From Oscillospiraceae bacterium (lineage in GTDB: Bacteria; Bacillota; Clostridia; Oscillospirales; Acutalibacteraceae), in contig JAIRZH010000099.1 in assembly GCA_031267335.1 (NCBI GenBank), forward strand, positions 1 to 20,886: a stretch of 20,886 bases of DNA. The letters are read 5' to 3'. The translations under genes and the position numbers were made by a program. Each line of letters starts with the position of its first letter. The stretch's first letter is position 1. Shown here in pieces: positions 14,412 through 20,886 of this stretch. The notes under the pieces are model-generated. The model was not told where the DNA came from and searched no databases. It saw only the letters and a program-made list of their open reading frames with translations.

Positions 14412-15381
14412 AAAATTTTTAAAAACAGCTTTTATTGTTGTATTTTGTGTTATTTGTCGATTTCATGTTTTTGCATTTAATTTTATTCCTGGCGAAAAGA
14501 CTTTAAAAAATCTTCTAAAAATTGCATTTTCTACTATCGGAGAGGTGATATATGTTTGGGGAGGTGGTTGGCAACAGCGATATGATCCTGAAACGCAGAT
14601 TTTAGACCAAGGCAATAATTTCATAGGCCCGAATCCTTTATGGAAATCAGTATACGAAGAAAACAAAAGTAATTTCCTTGAAATTTATCCGATTTGGAAA
14701 CGAGAATATGAAAATGGTGATTCAAAGTTCAACGATTTTGGTTTGGATTGTTCGGGTTTTGCCGGCTGGGTGGTTTATAACGTCATGGAAACTCAAGGAG
14801 GCCAAAAAGGATATACCTGTTCTGCGATGGATATGGCGCGCAATTTTTCTGAAAGAGGCTGGGGTGAACTTATACCGTACCAATCTGTAAAAGATATTTA
14901 TAAGCCCGGTGATATTCTAAGCGGGAATAAAAGTGTCAAAGAACCGCAGAGACATGTTCTTATTTGCGTTGGCCAATGTAAAGATGGAAGTTTCTTGGGT
15001 ATACACAGTTCGCCGATAGCACCTCACGTATTTGGCAGTGGACGCCCTGGCGAACTAAAAAACGATACAAAAAGCCAAGCGTATTTACTTGCCTCAAACT
15101 ATATGAAAAATCATCATAAAGATTTATATGATTTGGAACATAAAAGAAAAAATGATAAATATACACCGTTTTACAGAGATTGGGATATTATTGAAAAGTA
15201 TGATGTAATGCGCTGGCATATCACTGAAAATAGTGTTTTGAAGGATCCAGATGGTTTAAGAAGCATGAGCGCAAAAAAAATTCTAAAATTAATATTACAA
15301 CCAATTTCTGAAAATAGATCCCATGAAGCAGAAGAAATTTTGGAGTTAATGCCACAACCGATAGATTCTAGATCCCCTTGA
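14407..15381 (+). CDS. Exported NlpC/P60-family cysteine peptidase/amidase, ATT start
   Basis: The frame is open from 14392. An ATT codon at 14407 overlaps the acetyltransferase stop (ATTAA), with GGAGAGG (14393-14399) properly upstream. From there residues 1-23 form a signal peptide (KKFLKTAFIVVFCVICRF, then HVFA). The first standard start, GTG at 14545, would delete it and has its ribosome site only two bases away. The mature enzyme shows YVWGGGW near 49-55, catalytic C115 in GLDCSGFAGWV, H183 in RHVLICVG and H200 in GIHSS, a Cys-His-His triad of NlpC/P60 type. The insert of about 60 residues between the WGG and DCSGF motifs is longer than usual, and the C-tail is repetitive (LKLILQPISENR / LELMPQPIDSR). 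Probable substrate is a peptidoglycan peptide; a non-wall amide is also possible. Confidence 0.85.
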   Translation: MKKFLKTAFIVVFCVICRFHVFAFNFIPGEKTLKNLLKIAFSTIGEVIYVWGGGWQQRYDPETQILDQGNNFIGPNPLWKSVYEENKSNFLEIYPIWKREYENGDSKFNDFGLDCSGFAGWVVYNVMETQGGQKGYTCSAMDMARNFSERGWGELIPYQSVKDIYKPGDILSGNKSVKEPQRHVLICVGQCKDGSFLGIHSSPIAPHVFGSGRPGELKNDTKSQAYLLASNYMKNHHKDLYDLEHKRKNDKYTPFYRDWDIIEKYDVMRWHITENSVLKDPDGLRSMSAKKILKLILQPISENRSHEAEEILELMPQPIDSRSP

Positions 15382-15440
15382 AACTGTTTAAAACGCAATT
15401 TTTGAAATAAAAACCACTTTGTGCGAGAACTATTTTTATT

Positions 15441-15596
15441 AAGAATCTGTTTAATATTGCTAAACAGCGCAGATTTTATGATAAAATATTTAAAATTTAA
15501 AACGTGAGAAAAGCAGATACTAACGTATTTAAGGCAATGCAGAATTTTGAAATTTTAACTAAATATACGCTGCTTTAGAGATATCAGATAGGCTTT
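15441..15596 (+). repeat. Repeat family B, copy B7
   Basis: AAGAATCTGTTTAATATTGC to GATATCAGATAGGCTT. The core is decayed to AGATACTAACGTATTTAAGG with a short deletion after it. It abuts A7. Confidence 0.75.
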
Positions 15597-15597
15597 T

Positions 15598-15757
15598 AGA
15601 GCCCGTTCTCACTATTTGAAATGACAAAATTTCGAGTAATTTTTGATTTAGATAAGGAAAATTTTTTCACAATACTAATGTATTATGAAAAAATTTAACG
15701 CATTACAAACCAAAAAGTACCAAAATATAGCCATTAAACGGTAGTGGAAATAGGCTT
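15598..15757 (-). repeat. Repeat family A, copy A7 (inverted), overlapping the ABC exporter stop
   Basis: AGAGCCCGTTCTCACTATTT to CGGTAGTGGAAATAGGCTT, with CAATACTAATGTATTATG in the centre. TTTA stands on both sides. Its last 24 bp are read as the C-terminal codons and stop of the minus-strand exporter gene. Confidence 0.87.
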
Positions 15758-17440
15758 TAGTTCTTCGTATGTAATTTCTTTGGAAATTTTGCCATCTGAC
15801 AAAACAATGATTCTATGCGCATTTTTTATAGTTGAAAGTCTGTGCGCAATCACGATTGTTGTACGATTTTCAGCTAATTTTTCCATAGATTTTTGAATAA
15901 ATCTTTCGCTTTCGTTATCTAAACTTGAAGTGGCTTCATCAAAAATCAGAATCGGTGGATTTTTAAGAAATACTCTCGCAATCGAAAGTCGTTGTTTTTG
16001 TCCGCCGGAAAGTTTCGTACCTCTTTGGCCAATTTGAGTTTCATATTTATCTGGAAATTTCATAATAAAATCATGTGCATAAGCATTTTTTGCCGCTTCT
16101 ATAACTTTTTCATCAGTGGCGTTAGGTTTGCCATAACGAATATTTTCCAAAATCGAGCCAGAAAACAAAAATGTTTCTTGATTAACGAAGCCGATATTTT
16201 TGCGCAAACTTTCAAGTTTTATTTCTTTAATATTTTTGTTGTCAATTAAAATTTCTCCATTTAAAACATCGTAAAATCTTTGAATTAAATTACCAAATGT
16301 AGATTTGCCTATGCCTGACGAACCGATTAAAGCGATATATTCACCTGCATTTATTTTTAAATTCAATTTTTCAAAAATATTTTTATTCATCTTATCATAT
16401 TTGAAAAACACATTTTTGAATTCAATGATTCCATCCACATGCTTTAAACTTATTGCATTTGAAGAATTGGTAATTCGAGGCTTAATTTCTAAAATACTAA
16501 AAATTCTATTAAACCCGGCGATACCTTCTTTCATAAATTCATTTAAACTTACAATATCCCAAAGAGGGCTTTCGAGAACGCCTACATAAAGTATAAACGC
16601 GATTACATCTCCGATTGCCAAAAAATTATTCACTATAAAAAGCGATCCAACGATTGTAACTATCGGTGAAATTCCGATAACAAATAGCAACATTCCAGAA
16701 TAAAAAATACTCTCAATGCCATATGCTTTGTTTTTTGCCTTAAGATATGTTTTGTTGTTATTGGTGAATTTTTCAATTTCAATTTGTTCGTTTGCGAACG
16801 ATTTAACCATTTTTATCCCGGATAAATTTTCTTCCAAATCAGACGAAATATTCGAAAAGGCTTCAAGTGAATATTTATTTGCTTTTTGAATTTTAGGTAA
16901 AATGTACCACATAAAAATAAAATTTAAAACAAAAGCACCTAATAATATTAACCCGAACATTTTATTATAAAAAAATAAAAATGTGAAAACTACCGAAAAT
17001 CTTATAAATACACTTAATATAACTTCTGGCGTATGCACAATGACATTGGTTAAATTATATGCGTCCATTGTGATATGTGACATTAATTTTCCGACTTTTC
17101 GTTCATCATAAAAACTAAAATCTTGATTCTGGAAATGTTCAAATAAATTAATTTTAATATCCGTTTCTATTTTTAAAGCAAACGTTTTGCCTTCATGTTC
17201 AGTATATCTTCTACACAAGTAAAAAATAACATAAAGCAATATCATTAATATAGCCAGATTAGAAATTACTTTAATTGCCTTAGATTTTTCCATATAGATC
17301 GCTTCACTTGTTATATAATGGCAGATTATAGGTATGAATATCGCAATTAATGTAGAAAAAACTGAAAATAATAGATCTAAAATGAATATTTTTTTATACG
17401 GTTTATAATATGAAATTAATTTTTTAAGTTTTGGATTCAT
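15734..17440 (-). CDS. ABC exporter with fused membrane and ATPase domains (MsbA/multidrug type)
   Basis: A half-transporter that dimerises in the membrane and exports lipids, drugs or peptides using ATP. The substrate cannot be told from sequence. Six hydrophobic segments lie within residues 18-290. The ATPase domain has Walker A GSSGIGKST (373-381), Q-loop Q421, signature LSGGQKQR (477-484), Walker B ILIFDE (497-502), D-loop SSLD and H533 in IAHRLST. All catalytic residues are present. It starts at ATG 17440 behind GGAAGT, with a promoter at 17549-17576. The last residues, about KPISTTV, and the stop are encoded by the end of repeat A7, beyond the normal domain, so function is probably intact. 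It stands alone between two inverted-orientation A copies. Confidence 0.95.
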   Translation of the reverse strand: MNPKLKKLISYYKPYKKIFILDLLFSVFSTLIAIFIPIICHYITSEAIYMEKSKAIKVISNLAILMILLYVIFYLCRRYTEHEGKTFALKIETDIKINLFEHFQNQDFSFYDERKVGKLMSHITMDAYNLTNVIVHTPEVILSVFIRFSVVFTFLFFYNKMFGLILLGAFVLNFIFMWYILPKIQKANKYSLEAFSNISSDLEENLSGIKMVKSFANEQIEIEKFTNNNKTYLKAKNKAYGIESIFYSGMLLFVIGISPIVTIVGSLFIVNNFLAIGDVIAFILYVGVLESPLWDIVSLNEFMKEGIAGFNRIFSILEIKPRITNSSNAISLKHVDGIIEFKNVFFKYDKMNKNIFEKLNLKINAGEYIALIGSSGIGKSTFGNLIQRFYDVLNGEILIDNKNIKEIKLESLRKNIGFVNQETFLFSGSILENIRYGKPNATDEKVIEAAKNAYAHDFIMKFPDKYETQIGQRGTKLSGGQKQRLSIARVFLKNPPILIFDEATSSLDNESERFIQKSMEKLAENRTTIVIAHRLSTIKNAHRIIVLSDGKISKEITYEELKPISTTV

Positions 17441-17548
17441 ATTTTTACTTCCAATTTATTTTTCATCTTCAACTAAATTAATATTTTTGATTTTATATCT
17501 AATTTTTTTTGATTTCGCAAGTATTCGATGCGATAAAAACCTACTAAA

Positions 17549-17576
17549 AAATTAGAAAATTTAACAATTAAGTCAA
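17549..17576 (-). promoter_or_regulatory. Promoter of the ABC exporter
   Basis: On the minus strand TTGACT (17576-17571) and TAATTT (17554-17549) are 16 bp apart, about 110 bp before the ATG. The spacer AATTGTTAAATTTTC resembles the promoter at 7681-7709. Confidence 0.5.
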
Positions 17577-17660
17577 ACTATAAATTGCGTGACAAACGCA
17601 CGAATATGTTGTTCGAAGCGTTTGAAAAATTAAAAAGATATATTTTATAGTTAAACGTCT

Positions 17661-17708
17661 TAAAAATAGGCGCCTGTCTCCGATTAAAAATAAGCGCCTG
17701 TCTCCGAT
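17661..17708 (+). repeat. 24-bp tandem duplication of a C-element end
   Basis: Two adjacent 24-bp copies of TAAAAATARGCGCCTGTCTC followed by CGAT differ at one base. The second copy is the left terminus of repeat C3, so the terminus plus its flank has been duplicated. Confidence 0.85.
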
Positions 17709-17842
17709 AAGCTTTGATCACAACTTTTTACAATTTTGACATTTTTCGCTTATTTTCCTCAGCTTGATGTCAATCAATCAGAATTAAATGCATTAAAAAT
17801 ATTCAAAAATTCGCATCTTTAGCTTATTGGAGACAGATTGTT
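17694..17842 (+). repeat. Repeat family C, copy C3
   Basis: Terminal repeat CCTGTCTCCGATAAGCT on the left and AGCTTATTGGAGACAGATTG on the right. It has a CAATTTTGACATTTTTCGC arm and a diverged middle. The ends differ from C1 and C2 (CTCC in place of ATCA), so it may be a subfamily. Confidence 0.7.
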
Positions 17843-17858
17843 ATTTTTGATTTTGATT

Positions 17859-18017
17859 GGGCCTGTTCCTACTATTTGAAATGACAAAATTTCGAGTAAT
17901 TTTTGGTTTGAATAAGGAAAATTTTTTCACAATACTGACGTATTGTAAAAAAATTTAACGTAGTATAAATCAAAAAGTACCGAAATATGGTCGTTAAACA
18001 GTAGTGGGAACAGGCCC
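17859..18017 (-). repeat. Repeat family A, copy A8 (inverted, best preserved)
   Basis: GGGCCTGTTCCTACTATTTG to CAGTAGTGGGAACAGGCCC, with the centre CACAATACTGACGTATTGT intact. Nearly the whole 159 bp is an imperfect palindrome. It fills the spacer between the C3 element and the M23 peptidase promoter. Confidence 0.9.
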
Positions 18018-18064
18018 TAGTTAATATACTTTGTTTTTTGTTTTTGAGAATTTTTTAAAAATAC

Positions 18065-18093
18065 TTGTTTTTTAAAAAAATATAATTTATATT
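18065..18093 (+). promoter_or_regulatory. Promoter candidate of the M23 peptidase gene
   Basis: TTGTTT (18065-18070) and TATATT (18088-18093) are 17 bp apart. The surroundings are almost pure A/T, so chance matches are likely. Confidence 0.3.
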
Positions 18094-18168
18094 TTAATTT
18101 ATTGCAAATTTGTAATTTTTAATTACAATTTCTTTATATGATTTTAAATCTTGGTATTTTGAGTTTTG

Positions 18169-19245
18169 ATGAACATATTTGATGTTAAGCCGAAATTTTT
18201 GGCTATGTTTTTATTTTTCTCATATTCGATGTCAGCTTTTGCGTTTTTTTTTGTTTTTAAAAATCGTGAAGCAGAAAATTTTTATTACAAAAATTTCAAA
18301 GAAGAAATTTCAAATTGTAGTCATGATTTTAAAAACGCTGTGGCAATTTATGTTGAAAATAAATTAATCGGTATAGTTGAAAATGAATCTATTGTTAACG
18401 ATGTATTGGATAATGAGCTTGCTAAATATAAAAAAGATACTATATCGGTAAATTTTCAAGAAGAATTAAAAATTGTAAACGGAATCTATCACATTTCAGA
18501 AATTTTAGAAAAAAATGAGTTACAAGAAAAATTATTTAAAACTACAAAATTAAATCTAAAAGAAAATAATATAGAACACAATTTATCAAATAATGATAGA
18601 ATTCTTAACGTAAAATACACTATTCAAAAAGAAAAAAGTATTAGTATTCCGTTTAAAATTTTAGAAAATAAAATTCCCGATAAGCCTATTGGTTTTAAAA
18701 AAATCGAATGTATTGGGAAAAACGGAAAAGAATTGTGCATTCAAGAAGAAACATACATAAACGATAAACTTGAAAAAACTACTTTATTAGAACGCAAGAT
18801 AATTCAAGAGCCAATCGACAAAGTTATTTTAATAGGTTCGCAAATACAAAATAAAAAATTAACTTGGCCTTTGCCTTTCACAAAGCGAATTACAAGCAAA
18901 TTTGGAATTCGTTCAGGAAAATTTCATAAAGGAATTGATATCGCAGATGCAAATGTTATTAATAAAAAAATTGTAGCTTCGCATGATGGAATAATAATTT
19001 TTGCCGATGTATGCCGAGGCTACGGAAATATGGTTAAAATTATTAGCAATAATAAAATCAAAAATTATAAAAAAATTGTTTCTTTATATGCACACTGTAA
19101 AAAAATTTCGGTAAAAAACGGCCAATTAGTTAAAGCAGGGCAAGAAATCGCTACTGTAGGGTGCACTGGTCACTCTAAAGGTTGCCATTTACATTTTGAA
19201 CTTGAAATTGATGGAAAAAATGTTGATCCAATTAATTTTATTTAG
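18169..19245 (+). CDS. M23 (LytM-type) metallo-endopeptidase with G5-like domain
   Basis: Zinc endopeptidase that cuts peptide cross-links of peptidoglycan outside the membrane. I start at ATG 18169 (358 residues). An in-frame TTG lies just before it, and only a weak GAG serves as ribosome site. There is a membrane segment at about 10-30 (FLAMFLFFSYSMSAFAFFFV), an N-terminal part with AIYVENKLIGIVE, a G5-like domain at about 148-223 (SIPFKILENKIPDKPIG), and the M23 domain from about 234. Zinc and catalytic residues are visible: H253 and D257 in FHKGID, H309 in YAHCK, H340 and H342 in CHLHFE. G5 followed by M23 is a known clostridial/bacillar layout. It implies that a peptidoglycan wall is present. 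It is upstream of the kinase gene but has its own promoter. Confidence 0.94.
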   Translation: MNIFDVKPKFLAMFLFFSYSMSAFAFFFVFKNREAENFYYKNFKEEISNCSHDFKNAVAIYVENKLIGIVENESIVNDVLDNELAKYKKDTISVNFQEELKIVNGIYHISEILEKNELQEKLFKTTKLNLKENNIEHNLSNNDRILNVKYTIQKEKSISIPFKILENKIPDKPIGFKKIECIGKNGKELCIQEETYINDKLEKTTLLERKIIQEPIDKVILIGSQIQNKKLTWPLPFTKRITSKFGIRSGKFHKGIDIADANVINKKIVASHDGIIIFADVCRGYGNMVKIISNNKIKNYKKIVSLYAHCKKISVKNGQLVKAGQEIATVGCTGHSKGCHLHFELEIDGKNVDPINFI

Positions 19246-19252
19246 TTATACT

Positions 19253-19321
19253 GTTTGAAAAAAGTTTATAAATAAATTAAAATAAAAGCATGCAGCATAT
19301 CTTATGGAATTTTTTTCAAAC
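19253..19321. repeat. Perfect 11-bp inverted repeat around a 47-bp AT-rich spacer
   Basis: GTTTGAAAAAA (19253-19263) and TTTTTTCAAAC (19311-19321) lie between the M23 gene and the kinase promoter. The loop is too long for a standard terminator. It could be a weak terminator in both directions or a very small mobile element. Confidence 0.4.
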
Positions 19322-19336
19322 GTCATTAGTTATAAT

Positions 19337-19365
19337 TTGATTTTTTTTTAATAATATGGTAAAAT
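19337..19365 (+). promoter_or_regulatory. Promoter of the kinase gene, extended -10
   Basis: TTGATT (19337-19342) and TAAAAT (19360-19365) are 17 bp apart. TGG directly before the -10 makes an extended TGn motif. The leader is about 57 bp to the GTG start. Confidence 0.55.
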
Positions 19366-19428
19366 TCACTATTAGATAATTTAAATTTATTCTTAAAGTT
19401 TAATTTTCTCAAAATTGAGGTGTTATTG

Positions 19429-20664
19429 GTGAAAAAAATTTTAGCACTTAGCTTAGCATTTTCTTATTTTTTAAGTACTCCAGTTTCTGCAAACGCTAAT
19501 TCTATAATACAAAAAGATGTTTCTGAAAATAAATTAAATCAAGAAAAATCTGAGAAATTAAAACCCGAACATTCATTCAATCAATTAAAATCTGAGCAGT
19601 CAAAATCCAAACAACGAAAAAAAATAGAAAATTTTGTAAAAAAAAATAAAAAAATATTATTTTTTAGTGCTTTGATTCCTCTGGTCGGTCTGACTGGTTT
19701 ACGTATTATTGAAAAATTCACTGAAAAAAAGGGAACAAATCAAAAAAACCCTATACCACAAAGCCAGTTACAACTTAATTGGAATGTTCCGCAGCTATCT
19801 AGTATGAACATCCCGGCAGCGTTCAATAACATTAATAGTTATCAAATTATGCAACAAATAGGATCTGGATCTTTTGCCACAGTATTTCAGATTTCTGAAA
19901 TATCTTCTGGACAAGTGTTTTGTATGAAAAAAATATATTTTCATAATGATGATAAAGTTCTTAAACAATTGCAAATTGAATCTAAAATTTTGTATCAATT
20001 ATATCATCCAAATATAGTTAGATATTTTCATAGTTTCATTTATCAAGATCAATATTGCATTGTAATGGAACTTGTTGATGGCCAGCCATTTGATGCTTTT
20101 TTGTCACAATCATCATTATTATTATCTGAAGATGTTGTTATTGGATATTTTGCTCAAATGTTAAGTGCTGTTAGATTTTGCCATGAAAATCATATATTGC
20201 ATAGAGATATTAAACCAGCAAATATTTTATTAAATAAAAATGGTTGTATTAAACTTGCGGATTTTGGAATTTCTAAAGAAATAAGTCCAGTGGATATGGC
20301 CCGAACAAAAATAGGCACGCCGCTTTATATGGCGCCAGAAGCATGTAAACAATATGGAGAATATAGTTTTCCGGCTGATATTTGGTCTTTAGGCTGTATT
20401 TTATATGAAATGCTTACTAAAAGTCTCCCGTTCGGAAATGACCCAATTATTTTTTTCCAAAATATTTTTAATGAAGACCCTATTGAAAATAATATAATTT
20501 CTCCCGAAATGAAAAAATTGATTTTTAGAATGTTAGATAAAGATCCAACGAAAAGAATAACCATTGAACAAATTGTTCGTGAATTTCCAAGTATTCGTAA
20601 TGCCCTGGTAAAATTAGGACATTTAACTACGTCCGAAAAACCAGGGGTGCCACAAAATATTTGA
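19429..20664 (+). CDS. Eukaryote-like (NEK-like) Ser/Thr protein kinase with signal peptide
   Basis: I choose GTG 19429, behind GAGG (19417-19420). An upstream in-frame GTG (19420) lies within that site. The 411-residue protein begins MKKILALSLAFSYFLSTPVS with an ANA-NS cleavage site. A Lys/Glu/Ser linker and a second hydrophobic segment (about 75-92, KILFFSALIPLVGLTGL) follow. A complete kinase domain runs from about 138 to 385: Gly-loop GSGSFATV (145-152), K167, E184, HPNIVRYFHSF, IVMELVDG, HRDIKPANILL (258-268), DFG (278-280), GTPLYMAPE and DIWSLGCILYEML. The wording resembles eukaryotic NEK kinases more than bacterial PknB, whose kinase domain is N-terminal. All catalytic residues are kept. 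If the first segment is cleaved and the second stays in the membrane, the kinase would face the cytoplasm; if both lead to export, it is an effector candidate. Confidence 0.92.
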   Translation: MKKILALSLAFSYFLSTPVSANANSIIQKDVSENKLNQEKSEKLKPEHSFNQLKSEQSKSKQRKKIENFVKKNKKILFFSALIPLVGLTGLRIIEKFTEKKGTNQKNPIPQSQLQLNWNVPQLSSMNIPAAFNNINSYQIMQQIGSGSFATVFQISEISSGQVFCMKKIYFHNDDKVLKQLQIESKILYQLYHPNIVRYFHSFIYQDQYCIVMELVDGQPFDAFLSQSSLLLSEDVVIGYFAQMLSAVRFCHENHILHRDIKPANILLNKNGCIKLADFGISKEISPVDMARTKIGTPLYMAPEACKQYGEYSFPADIWSLGCILYEMLTKSLPFGNDPIIFFQNIFNEDPIENNIISPEMKKLIFRMLDKDPTKRITIEQIVREFPSIRNALVKLGHLTTSEKPGVPQNI

Positions 20665-20886
20665 TTGAGTTTGTTAGCGATTTTATCATCAAATAAACAA
20701 AGTCTTTATACTATCATGTGAATTTTTGTGATATAAATTTTTATTTCATTTAATTTATAACACTATATAATTTTTTTGTTTTAAATTGCTATATAAATCG
20801 CAAAGAGCACTTATTGGTTGATTTATCATGTTTTATAATAACTATAGTTTAAAAATTAGCGTTTACTAACATAAGACATTTCAGAA
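20665..20886. other. AT-rich spacer after the kinase gene, nothing identified
   Basis: No coding frame or clear terminator. ATCATCAAATAAACAAA near 20685 faintly resembles a C-element end. A perfect TATAAT occurs near 20834 without a well-spaced -35. Confidence 0.4.

Noticed and set aside
17551..17650. Plus-strand frame ending KLKRYIL-stop, reminiscent of a transposase tail (RTNMLFEAFEKLKRY)
   Set aside because: Short, no firm family signature, and it overlaps the reverse-strand promoter of the ABC exporter. Not strong enough to call a remnant.
1..20886. CRISPR array, tRNA, rRNA or riboswitch
   Set aside because: The repeats are not regularly spaced with unique spacers; they are dispersed hairpin elements with terminal inverted repeats. 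I found no cloverleaf, rRNA stretch or known riboswitch core.
1..20886. Mollicute/phytoplasma origin suggested by the low GC
   Set aside because: M23 and probable NlpC/P60 wall enzymes with signal peptides point to a walled cell, and TGA is used as a stop (for example at 20662).

Overview
The window looks like chromosome from a very AT-rich, low-GC Gram-positive-type bacterium (Firmicutes/Clostridia style) that probably lives with or inside a eukaryotic host. This rests on a groES-groEL pair behind a CIRCE-like operator, HPr and Enzyme I of the sugar PTS with a separate glucose-type IIA protein, an M23 peptidase with a G5-like domain as in Clostridia/Bacilli, standard stop codon use, and AxA-type signal peptides. 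The lineage is inference. A clostridial endosymbiont of a protist would fit, but nothing here proves it.

Layout. 1-2380 (+): end of a repeat, promoter and CIRCE-like site, groES, groEL. 2381-3370: gene-free, filled with repeats. 3371-9061 (-): a coiled-coil protein with a signal peptide, PTS IIA, a second coiled-coil paralogue split by a frameshift at a six-base homopolymer, a transposase remnant on the opposite strand, and an exported helical protein of unknown function. 9741-11741 (-): ptsH-ptsI. 12170-15381 (+): a small membrane-anchored unknown protein, then a two-gene operon of an exported GNAT acetyltransferase and an exported NlpC/P60 hydrolase whose start appears to be ATT overlapping the upstream stop. 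15734-17440 (-): an ABC exporter whose last codons and stop lie inside a repeat. 18169-20664 (+): an M23 endopeptidase and a eukaryote-like (NEK-like) protein kinase with a signal peptide.

Almost every intergenic space carries short hairpin repeats (MITE-like). I see three families, called A, B and C here, each about 155-165 bp, with terminal inverted repeats of the form RGRRCCTGTY. A and B also share the same hairpin apex, AATAC-TGAC-GTATT. Family C is inserted inside one A copy. All B copies point the same way. Several transcription units are bracketed by two same-family, same-orientation copies. A decayed IS5-like (DDE_Tnp_4) transposase C-terminus at 7974-8108 may be a relic of the parent element.

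How the genes work together. Housekeeping functions (chaperonin, PTS phosphorelay, ABC export) sit among proteins built for export: two coiled-coil paralogues, a helical secreted protein, an acetyltransferase, an NlpC/P60 hydrolase, an M23 peptidase and a NEK-like kinase. The acetyltransferase and kinase are normally cytosolic enzyme types, and here both follow signal peptides. The most interesting reading is a set of host-directed effector candidates in a symbiont genome crowded with MITEs. For the kinase and coiled-coil proteins a second hydrophobic segment leaves the final location open.
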